Source: Alkalibacillus silvisoli
GTDB lineage: Bacteria; Bacillota; Bacilli; Bacillales; Alkalibacillaceae
Length of the DNA: 64,000 bases
Assembly (NCBI RefSeq): GCF_039521975.1
Contig: NZ_BAAACZ010000005.1
Location: 62,001 to 126,000 of the forward strand
Direction: 5' to 3'
Below are positions 33,147 to 40,499 of this stretch, piece by piece. The first letter of the stretch is position 1. Every line of letters begins with the position of its first letter. Below the pieces are notes generated by a model. That model ran no database searches. It worked only from the letters and a program-made list of their open reading frames with translations, and was not told where the DNA came from. Both the position numbers and the translations under genes were made by a program.

Positions 33147-33338
33147 TTATTGCTTCTTTAATTGTTTGGCAATCAATAACGCACGCTTTAAATAGATAAA
33201 CGCAAGCGCGCCAATTCCAATTATAAAAAGGACTCCAAATACCATGAATAAGTAACTTAAATATTGAGGAACACTCAGCGCTACTGCCGCTACGATTAAA
33301 GCACCGATTAATAAGAACGTTAACATTCGTGGTAGCAT
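33147..33338 (-). CDS. Small two-TM membrane protein (63 aa)
   Basis: From ATG 33338 (GGAGG 9 nt upstream): MLPRMLTFLLIGALIVAAVAL, a first membrane helix, then QYLSYLFMVFGVLFIIGIGAL, a second, and a Lys-rich tail ending QLKKQ. The longer frame to 33383 has no RBS. It is unrecognised, and converges on the DUF6176 operon. Confidence 0.65.
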   Translation of the reverse strand: MLPRMLTFLLIGALIVAAVALSVPQYLSYLFMVFGVLFIIGIGALAFIYLKRALLIAKQLKKQ

Positions 33339-33439
33339 AAAAATTGTACCTCCAACTTCTATGAAAAGTATTGACATCTTCATTATAAGCTATTATATTA
33401 ATACTTGTCGATTATTTAATTATGACACTTTCATAACAT

Positions 33440-33511
33440 GACTCCGTAGCTCAGCGGGAGAGCACTTGCTTGACAGGCAAGGGGTCGGTGGTTCAAGTCC
33501 ACTCGGAGTCA
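33440..33511 (+). tRNA. tRNA-Val (anticodon GAC)
   Basis: A cloverleaf folds without mismatches: acceptor GACTCCG/CGGAGTC, D arm GCTC/GAGC, anticodon stem CTTGC/GCAAG with loop TTGACAG (GAC at 33472-33474), 5-nt variable loop, and T arm with TTCAAGT. The discriminator is A. CCA is not encoded: TAG follows. It is a solitary tRNA gene with its own terminator. Confidence 0.95.
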
Positions 33512-33517
33512 TAGCCA

Positions 33518-33550
33518 AGAACCCTAAATATTTTAGGGTTCTTTTTTTAT
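33518..33550 (+). terminator. Terminator of tRNA-Val
   Basis: AAGAACCCTAAA pairs with TTTAGGGTTCTT and is followed by a T run. Confidence 0.88.
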
Positions 33551-33782
33551 CTCATGAGTCTATTACTATTAGCATCTCTATATACACTTAAAACATGCTG
33601 ATCTCTTGGTTCGGATATTATGATATACTGGTCATACATCAATTTTGTAATGATTCAGACTGACTGTTGATAAATTCCACTTCAAATAAGCGGTTTATTT
33701 CATCGCCAATATCCCTAAAAAGTCCAAAAAATGTGAACTCGGATGAATGGGACTTAAGCGAAAGAAAGGAGAATTATAAGCT

Positions 33783-34094
33783 ATGGAAATTGCGCGTATT
33801 TTACTACCTATTGTAGTAGTGGGTGGGGCTTCAGTATTTGTCGTTTTAAGGATGAAACATAAATATAACAAAGGCACCCTGGGTCAGAAAAAATCAAAAA
33901 GCGCTCAAAATTTATTGGATAGTTTAATACCACTTGGAATGGTGATTGGTTGTGCTATTGCTGTACTTCTTAGCACATTTCTCCCATTCTCCTTACAATC
34001 TTCATTTGGTTTTGGGGCTGGAATAGGTTTATTATTTGGATATTTTGCTTATGAGATTTATAGCAAAAGTGAAGAAAATCATCTTCCAGAATAG
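33783..34094 (+). CDS. Integral membrane protein of unknown function
   Basis: 103 residues with three hydrophobic segments (about 5-23, 48-66 and 70-92) and a basic loop (KHKYNKGTLGQKKSKS) after the first. RBS AAAGGAG lies 11 nt before the ATG. Downstream of the tRNA-Val gene, unrelated to it. Confidence 0.7.
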   Translation: MEIARILLPIVVVGGASVFVVLRMKHKYNKGTLGQKKSKSAQNLLDSLIPLGMVIGCAIAVLLSTFLPFSLQSSFGFGAGIGLLFGYFAYEIYSKSEENHLPE

Positions 34095-34310
34095 AATTCT
34101 GTTAAGTCAATGTTGTCAATTTATTTGTTATTTGATGTGTTGTTTGAATGTTATGTATTTTCCTCTTAACTAAACTAACCCCGTTAATAATCTACAAATG
34201 CGCCCCTCTCATTTCACATACATTACATACCCTTAAATTTCGTGCATATAGTTATAAGGTATCCCCACTCTCATTGAAGGTGAGTGAGATTTAGATTTTG
34301 GAGGGATTGT

Positions 34311-35252
34311 GTGAAACAAATTGACACTCACGTATACTTACAGCGCCTAGTTTCATGGGCACAAGACATTCAACAATACCACCAGTTTTATATAAGATCG
34401 CATCAATCAAGAGATCAAGATCAGTTATCTGCGCGATTAGATTTCCTTATTCAGGATATTAATGAAACTATAAATCGATCTTATTCGTTACAATCTAATG
34501 AGCTATTAAACTTCCAGCATCAAGCGAACGATATTTATCATGAGGTTCTTTGGAGATATCAAAGCTCAGAGATTAACACCTTTAATAAAGCAAATAAGGT
34601 TCAAAAGCATGATGATGAAAAACCCTTTCACCCTAGTATGATACCGCCTAATTGGGTTCCGTTTTACAATCATTCTCCCCAAACAATAGCTACCTTCAAG
34701 GCACTCGTTGATACTATGATTCCATCACCCTGGACTGATCAATTTAAAATGGATGAATACTTAATGATGATATTGGATCATTTCATTTCTACTCAAGAAG
34801 AATGGGTTCCAGAAACGCTCCATTTATCTACTCCAACAGCTGAAATACTTGATATAGCTGCTACAAAACTTACCTTCCTCAAGTCTACAAAAAATCCAAC
34901 TTTTGATACTGTTTCTCAAGAAGGGGCATTTACAACCTTATCACATAACGATCGAATTAAAGCAGTCAGCTTATTAGAAAATCTTCAAATTGATTTGAAT
35001 GCTCTTCCCTCTCCCTTTTTTAACAATGGAGAACTCAATCAGTTTGTCGTTACTTATGCTTTTCAAATGGTTAAGTTTGGTTTTTATTCAGAGTGGATTT
35101 CTTATGGATCAACTCGATTTGCTTCTCCGGAAGATCGTGTTAGAGAAACGATCCCCTACACCTGGGATTTAGTGGGCTATCCTGGAGTTTCATATGGCTA
35201 CCGTGCACTTCGTGGATTTTTGATTGATGAGTTTGATGAAAAGGTGGAATAA
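34311..35252 (+). CDS. Gluconate 2-dehydrogenase subunit 3-like protein
   Basis: 313 residues from GTG 34311, with GGAGGG 5 nt upstream; the frame upstream to 34284 lacks an RBS. The middle matches the gluconate_2-dh3 family: TFKALVDTMIPSP followed by DEYLMMILDHFI and the late NQFVVTYAFQMVKFGFYSEW and PGVSYGYRAL. There is no Tat or Sec signal, unlike many subunit 3 proteins. Its stop codon abuts the start of the GMC oxidoreductase, so the two are coupled. It probably acts as the small partner of that flavoenzyme; an N-terminal ~110-residue extension is unusual and unassigned. Confidence 0.75.
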   Translation: MKQIDTHVYLQRLVSWAQDIQQYHQFYIRSHQSRDQDQLSARLDFLIQDINETINRSYSLQSNELLNFQHQANDIYHEVLWRYQSSEINTFNKANKVQKHDDEKPFHPSMIPPNWVPFYNHSPQTIATFKALVDTMIPSPWTDQFKMDEYLMMILDHFISTQEEWVPETLHLSTPTAEILDIAATKLTFLKSTKNPTFDTVSQEGAFTTLSHNDRIKAVSLLENLQIDLNALPSPFFNNGELNQFVVTYAFQMVKFGFYSEWISYGSTRFASPEDRVRETIPYTWDLVGYPGVSYGYRALRGFLIDEFDEKVE

Positions 35253-36965
35253 ATGATGAGTATAGATGCAGATGTTATCATCATTGGAGCTGGTGCTGGA
35301 GGCGCAGTTGCTGCTAAGGAGCTTGGAGAGTTAGGGCTCAAAGTTCTTGTCCTTGAAGCTGGCCCATGGTATGGCAATAAGAAATGGGAGGAGCCGAATA
35401 AGTGTCGTGGTCCTGTTAGTAGTTCGAGTCGAGATGACTTAGACGTTAACCTTTTAAGGAAACACTACACGAGAGAAGAACATACTATGAATGATATTGT
35501 TTCTGGACGTTTTCGCTGGGGACCTGCCGACCGTCGCCGGCCCGGATGGTACCGCAGCCTTCCTGAGAATGGATTAGTTTGGCAAAACGCTGGTGTAGGC
35601 GGAACCACACAGCATTACTGGGCAAATTCACCTCGCGCTTATATCTCAGCAGTTGAAGGAGTTTGGCCCATTTCCTATCGTGAATTAATTCCTTACTATG
35701 AAAAGGTAGAGGATACACTACCGGTTCGCCCTGCACCCACTACACCGAAAGAAGAATTATTTTACTTTGGAGCTGAAAAAGCTAGTTGGTCACTAATTGA
35801 TACGGCAAATCCTATTTCACCTGGTTATCGTCCACAACCCAATGCGATTCTAAGACCAAATGAACAGTTAATGAATCCTAATTATTCTTTAGAAGAGCTA
35901 AGTCATATGGATGGATGTACACTAGCTGGTCACTGTATGAATGGTTGTACGTATGGCTCATCCACTGATCAAGTCGCTAAACGGTCAACTCATGTCAGTT
36001 ACGTTCCTCTAGCACTCGAGACTGGAAATGTTGAAATCAGACCTAATACATATACCACTAAAATATTAACCGAAAATCATCCAAGAGACGGGGTAATTGC
36101 CTGTGGTGTCCAGTTCAAAGATACGTGGACAGGAGAAACAGGAGAATTGTTCGCAAAAGTCGTCGTCATGGCTGCAGGCTGTATCGAAACCCCAAGACTT
36201 TGGCTTAATTCAGACCTCCCTTTTAACGATTGGGTTGGACGCGGTTTAACGAATCATTATTGGGATTGGATAACAGGAGAATTTGATGAAAAGGATCTGA
36301 TGAGGATATTAGGTCAAAATAACGTCAACCCATTCGTTGGTCCTACATCAGCTGCTCGTTTGGATTATCCAGGACTTGGTGTTATTCAACCATCTGGCAT
36401 TAGCCCGGGTCTATTTTCCTCATTAACCTTTGGCTTCAGTCAAAGTGGAGAGTCATCACTTCTAAATCTACCTCCTGAAATTCCTTGGGAAACAGAAGGT
36501 AGAGTTTCAGGAAAAGAATTAGAAGCATGGATGGACAATTACCGTAATACGTTAAGTATATTAATTTTCGCTGATGATCAACCCCATAAAAGAAATGGTG
36601 TCACCATAGACCCTTCAATCACAGATGAGCACGGACCTGTTCCTGTCGTGCAATATACACCTAGTAAAAAAGACAGCCAAAAACGAGAACAATTAACGAA
36701 AATTTCAGCAGACATTTTACGCCGAGCAGGAGCGAAGAAGATTCATCGTACCAATTGGCCATCAAACCTTTTTGCACACATGGAATCGACCATGAGAATG
36801 GGGTTTGTAGTCGATACAAATTGTGAAGCCTACCAAGTAAAACGCCTTTTTATTGCGGATAATAGCGCACACTACAATGGAATTGGCGGCCCTAATCCTA
36901 CTTTAACGACTCAAGCATTAACTACTCGTACGGCAGAAAAAATTGCTCTAAATTATTTTAGCTAA
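35253..36965 (+). CDS. GMC-family FAD-dependent oxidoreductase
   Basis: 570 residues. The ADP-binding motif is IIGAGAGGAVAAKELGELG at the N-terminus with VLEAG ending the second strand. NAGVGGTTQHYWAN is the GMC signature 1 region. AAGCIETPRLW is the signature 2 region. HMESTMRMG carries the conserved active-site His region, and IADNSAHYNGIGGPNPTLTTQALTTRTAE closes the FAD domain. It resembles the large subunit of gluconate/sorbitol-type membrane dehydrogenases. No cytochrome c subunit is encoded next to it, so the electron acceptor is unknown. RBS AAAGGTGG overlaps the upstream gene's end. Confidence 0.88.
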   Translation: MMSIDADVIIIGAGAGGAVAAKELGELGLKVLVLEAGPWYGNKKWEEPNKCRGPVSSSSRDDLDVNLLRKHYTREEHTMNDIVSGRFRWGPADRRRPGWYRSLPENGLVWQNAGVGGTTQHYWANSPRAYISAVEGVWPISYRELIPYYEKVEDTLPVRPAPTTPKEELFYFGAEKASWSLIDTANPISPGYRPQPNAILRPNEQLMNPNYSLEELSHMDGCTLAGHCMNGCTYGSSTDQVAKRSTHVSYVPLALETGNVEIRPNTYTTKILTENHPRDGVIACGVQFKDTWTGETGELFAKVVVMAAGCIETPRLWLNSDLPFNDWVGRGLTNHYWDWITGEFDEKDLMRILGQNNVNPFVGPTSAARLDYPGLGVIQPSGISPGLFSSLTFGFSQSGESSLLNLPPEIPWETEGRVSGKELEAWMDNYRNTLSILIFADDQPHKRNGVTIDPSITDEHGPVPVVQYTPSKKDSQKREQLTKISADILRRAGAKKIHRTNWPSNLFAHMESTMRMGFVVDTNCEAYQVKRLFIADNSAHYNGIGGPNPTLTTQALTTRTAEKIALNYFS

Positions 36966-37004
36966 AATCAAGGGATCACCCGGGAATGTTCGCAGCCAAT
37001 AAAA

Positions 37005-37046
37005 TATGATCCTCAATCTATAATCATTTGGACTGAGGATATTTTT
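37005..37046 (+). terminator. Probable terminator of the GMC gene pair
   Basis: ATCCTCA pairs with TGAGGAT around a large loop and is followed by ATTTTTTATT. It is weaker than most here. Confidence 0.55.
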
Positions 37047-37071
37047 TATTCTTAATCCTAAACGTACATAC

Positions 37072-37686
37072 TTACTTGTTTTTCTCATCCATTAATTGCG
37101 CCAGTTGATTGGAATTCACTTTCTCTTCTTCATAGAGATTTTTGATGATCGCCTCATAATCTTTCTCACTACGATTTTGACTTAATTTATAAGCAGCTTG
37201 AACTTCTTCTAATTTAATTTTAAAACCGACAATCCCTTTTATTTGCCTCTTAGTTTGTGAAGAAAAATTCTTCCATAAGACGGGATTCTGTCGATGGCTT
37301 TCATATTTATGTAATAACCGTATAAGATCTTCTTCTAATTCTTCTTCGTCCATCAAACTAACTGTTCCATAAACATGAACAGCTTGATAGTTCCATGTCG
37401 GTACATCTTCTGTCTTATACCACGATGAGGATATATAAGCATGGGGACCTTGATAGATTACAAGCACTTGCTCATTATTTTCATTAAATGTTTTCCATTG
37501 TGAGTTCGCATAAGCCAAATGCCCAGTTATATAATAATCAGACCCTTTCTTGTGTAATTCCAAAGGCACATGTGTCGCCAAAGGCTTACCTTGATTTGTT
37601 GACACAATCGTCCCAAAAGAGTTCTTTTGAATGAACTCGATTATTTCTTCAAAATCTTTAACTTCATAATGCTTAGGAGTATACAT
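37072..37686 (-). CDS. paiB: PaiB-like FMN-binding negative regulator
   Basis: 204 residues. MYTPKHYEVKDFEEIIEFIQ, STNQGKPLATHVPLEL, GHLAYANSQWK, YQGPHAYISSSWYKTEDVPTWNYQAVHVYG and the C-terminal KIEEVQAAYKLSQNRSE-like stretch are the consecutive PaiB blocks. The fold is a flavin-reductase-like split barrel. B. subtilis PaiB represses sporulation and protease genes together with PaiA, an acetyltransferase; no paiA is adjacent here. The start is ATG 37686, with AGGGTGA upstream; a GTG three codons earlier lies inside the RBS. Confidence 0.9.
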   Translation of the reverse strand: MYTPKHYEVKDFEEIIEFIQKNSFGTIVSTNQGKPLATHVPLELHKKGSDYYITGHLAYANSQWKTFNENNEQVLVIYQGPHAYISSSWYKTEDVPTWNYQAVHVYGTVSLMDEEELEEDLIRLLHKYESHRQNPVLWKNFSSQTKRQIKGIVGFKIKLEEVQAAYKLSQNRSEKDYEAIIKNLYEEEKVNSNQLAQLMDEKNK

Positions 37687-37974
37687 GATGATCACCCTTT
37701 CAAAATCGTTAGACGAGTTTGTTTACGTGCTTTACATCAATTCTCTAAAAACACTAGTATGTTTTAATTGTAATCAATATTATTGAAATAAGTAACCTTA
37801 AATAACAAATGAAGACTTCACATACCCTCATAGAATCTTTCAAATACAAACAAATCATTCACATTTACATTACAAGAAGATCTTATTATCGATTAGATTT
37901 TGAAGTAATGGCCATTTCGGATTAGCACTTGCCACCTGAGGTTATTAGAGGCGTAAAGACTGCCTTAAGAAGTT

Positions 37975-38295
37975 CTACATAAAGCACACTTCTACTTTTC
38001 CTTCTTTTTCAGCTATCTCAAGACAGTTTTCAAGGAATTTTTTGATCTGCACATTGTCAGGATCGTTCCCTTTTAATGAGTACTTGTTTTCGTGTGATTG
38101 GATAAACTTTCGGAGTGCAAGTTCGATCTGTTGGACAGAGAAATTAGATCGTGCAAACGCACCACTAACTCCTGCATTATGTTCTTCTGAATCTAGCACA
38201 TTGTATAGAACATCAGCATTATAATTCGACATACTAAAACGAGCATAAGCAATTTGTTTACCGGATTGATCGTAGCCCAAAATATCATGACCCAT
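37975..38295 (-). CDS. Conserved-looking cytoplasmic protein of unknown function (106 aa)
   Basis: Begins MGHDILGYDQSGKQIAYARFSM, with a compact soluble composition, a central VQQIELALRKFIQSHENKY helix and a C-terminal FLENCLEIAEKEGKVEVCF. RBS GAGGAGA precedes the ATG. I have a faint memory of similar small proteins in Bacilli but no function. It is monocistronic, followed by the gap to PaiB. Confidence 0.65.
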   Translation of the reverse strand: MGHDILGYDQSGKQIAYARFSMSNYNADVLYNVLDSEEHNAGVSGAFARSNFSVQQIELALRKFIQSHENKYSLKGNDPDNVQIKKFLENCLEIAEKEGKVEVCFM

Positions 38296-38475
38296 AAACG
38301 TTCTCCTCTCAACATATACAATTTTAAAGTGAGTACTAAGGGAAATTAACTTAGAGAGTGTTCTTCATTCTAAGAGTAGAAAAATGATTTAAACAGAGGG
38401 AATGTGAAGTCTATGATAATAATTATACTCGAACAAGCGTTCTTGTCAACTATTAAAATTCACAATTCGCATACT

Positions 38476-38506
38476 AAAAATAGAGACCACACACCGTGGC
38501 CTCTAC
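38476..38506 (-). terminator. Terminator downstream of the 38512 gene
   Basis: TAGAGGCCAC pairs with GTGGTCTCTA around a 4-5-nt loop. TTTTTAG follows on the minus strand. Confidence 0.8.
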
Positions 38507-38511
38507 ATCTT

Positions 38512-39021
38512 TTATACATAATTTTCTTTAGTCGTTTTTTCCCGCAAGTGGAACAAGAATTCAATTAACAACACTGTTGCACTTACACCTACTGCAATAG
38601 CGAGCCCTGTACGTTGTTGCAAATCCATAACCGAACCAATTATATAAAAGACACCTATGCGAATTAAGGAAATCACAAGTGCATATAGCACGATTGGATT
38701 AATAAAATACTTCACCAGCATTTCTATTAAACTATCTAGTGTAAACAAATAGATAATAAAAGTAATACCCAGAACAACGAGTTGATTCGTGCTCAAGTTA
38801 AACGAAAACATCATATCAACTAAACTAACAGATCCGATAATTGCAAATGTAAACGCCCCTACAACAACTAATATTGGTAAAGCAAGAAAAGCAGCCACAA
38901 TCACTACCATAGTTGCATGCATTTGCTCAGAGTATGATTCTTTTTTATTTTGCCGCTTAATAAAGTTATAGATTAATATAAATGAAATGATATAAACGGC
39001 TGTTAATGTAATAAAAAGCAC
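38512..39021 (-). CDS. Integral membrane protein of unknown function
   Basis: 169 residues with about five hydrophobic segments (TM1 at 2-19, then about 36-65, 78-98, 105-130 and 135-155). It has a short basic cytoplasmic loop (KRQNKKESYS) and a basic C-terminus (REKTTKENYV). The start is GTG 39021, with GGAGAG 8 nt upstream. It lies downstream of the McrC-like gene on the same strand but 160 bp away. Not recognised. Confidence 0.7.
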   Translation of the reverse strand: MLFITLTAVYIISFILIYNFIKRQNKKESYSEQMHATMVVIVAAFLALPILVVVGAFTFAIIGSVSLVDMMFSFNLSTNQLVVLGITFIIYLFTLDSLIEMLVKYFINPIVLYALVISLIRIGVFYIIGSVMDLQQRTGLAIAVGVSATVLLIEFLFHLREKTTKENYV

Positions 39022-39181
39022 CTCGTCTACTCTCCACTCCTCCTAGCTTCAGATACATACATCAATACCCATATTCTGAGCTTCTTGCATCGTAAGATAC
39101 TCCATTACGTACACATCAGTGGCATAAGAGAACACTACATCCTTCCCTTTGTAATAAAACCTAGGCTTTTCTATGTATTAG

Positions 39182-40495
39182 CTAACGATTGAATGAAACA
39201 TGACTCACATTTTTATTGTACCCAGCTTCACCTAAGTCAATTGTTAGGCCACTTTCCCTTGCTTCGTTATTTAGATTAGCATAATCAGTAAACAAAACAC
39301 CTTCTACAATTATGCTTGAATTCGATAAATATCTTTCATTGTCCACTTTAGCTAACTTTATATAATCGATTAGCTCTCGTAATCCGGTCACCATATATCG
39401 AACTTGATTAGTGTATTTCACTTCACCAATTATAACTTTCCTCAAATCTCCTGTTTCTTGCTCAAAAACTTCAACAATAATATCCGGCCTTCCACTCCAA
39501 TAAGAAGTTTGATCAGAAGAAAGCCCAAATAGTTTTTCTGCTACTTGGTTAGCCTCTTCCATCGATTCTAACTTTCGATCAATAAATGGGTGACTAACTT
39601 GTTTGACTTCATCAATTGAGATATTAAATTGGAGGTGCCCTGAACCAATTGAGTCATGATAAATTTTATAAACGTATTGATCATCTTTCCATTGAGCGAC
39701 CATGTTTTGACGGCCATCCATGATTTGAAATTCTGCATGTTCAGAATTATGTTGGATGAGCTTTATTACGCAATATAGTTCAAATAACACGTCTTCCTCT
39801 TGAGGGAATACGAATGTTTCTTTTAATAATTCTTGAACTTCCGCTTCATCAACGTCTCCAGACATGACCTTTCGATACTGTTGTAAGATATAAGCTGCTT
39901 GTCTATACAAAGGGTTGCGGTGTTTCATCGTATCTAAAATCATGCGATCTGTTACGGGCTTTTGTTTTTGTACAACCCTAGATAAGTAGATATTCTTCTG
40001 TAAGGTGTGACGGACTGTATTTTTTAACGTATCCCACTCTTTAAACCACGAGTACTTCATATAATATTGGCTATCTATTTCGCGAAATAGTAGTCTGTTC
40101 ATTACTTGCAACAATTCTAAGAGTACGAGGTTTTCTTTTATCGCAAATTCACGGTCCCTCTCGTTTACTGAGTAAATTGTTTTGTCTTTAGCATTTGATC
40201 TAAGTCGTTCTTTGATTGTACCTGGCCAGTTAATTTGACCTCTAATTTCACCGTGGTAAGTGTTCTGTGTTACTTTTGTCGATGTTTTAAAGCGTCTAAT
40301 TAACATTGGTAAGTCTCTAACAAATTGTTTTACTTCATCTCTTAATAAGAAGTGTACTTTCAAGAGTTGCTCCATATTTGAGATATTTAAATCTGTTTTG
40401 TTTAGAAACGAGTTGATGCCTACAACCCCTGATTTTAAATATGTTACAAGAAACTCACTAATCTCTTCTATCATTTCTTCAGCATTACGTTTCAT
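39182..40495 (-). CDS. McrC-like nuclease subunit (DUF2357 / PD-(D/E)xK) of a type IV-like restriction system
   Basis: 437 residues. The N-terminal ~270 residues are helical and resemble the DUF2357/McrC-type scaffold that docks on an McrB hexamer. The C-terminal domain carries the nuclease motif: SGRPDIIVEVF (Asp) then KVIIGEVKYTNQ (E-x-K), followed by a helix VRYMVTGLRELIDYIKLAK. In McrBC the C subunit cuts DNA while B translocates with GTP. The start lies 4 nt after the stop of the McrB-like gene, and its RBS (AAGGTG) is inside that gene's last codons, so expression is coupled. The target modification is unknown. Confidence 0.8.
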   Translation of the reverse strand: MKRNAEEMIEEISEFLVTYLKSGVVGINSFLNKTDLNISNMEQLLKVHFLLRDEVKQFVRDLPMLIRRFKTSTKVTQNTYHGEIRGQINWPGTIKERLRSNAKDKTIYSVNERDREFAIKENLVLLELLQVMNRLLFREIDSQYYMKYSWFKEWDTLKNTVRHTLQKNIYLSRVVQKQKPVTDRMILDTMKHRNPLYRQAAYILQQYRKVMSGDVDEAEVQELLKETFVFPQEEDVLFELYCVIKLIQHNSEHAEFQIMDGRQNMVAQWKDDQYVYKIYHDSIGSGHLQFNISIDEVKQVSHPFIDRKLESMEEANQVAEKLFGLSSDQTSYWSGRPDIIVEVFEQETGDLRKVIIGEVKYTNQVRYMVTGLRELIDYIKLAKVDNERYLSNSSIIVEGVLFTDYANLNNEARESGLTIDLGEAGYNKNVSHVSFNR

Positions 40496-40499
40496 AAAC

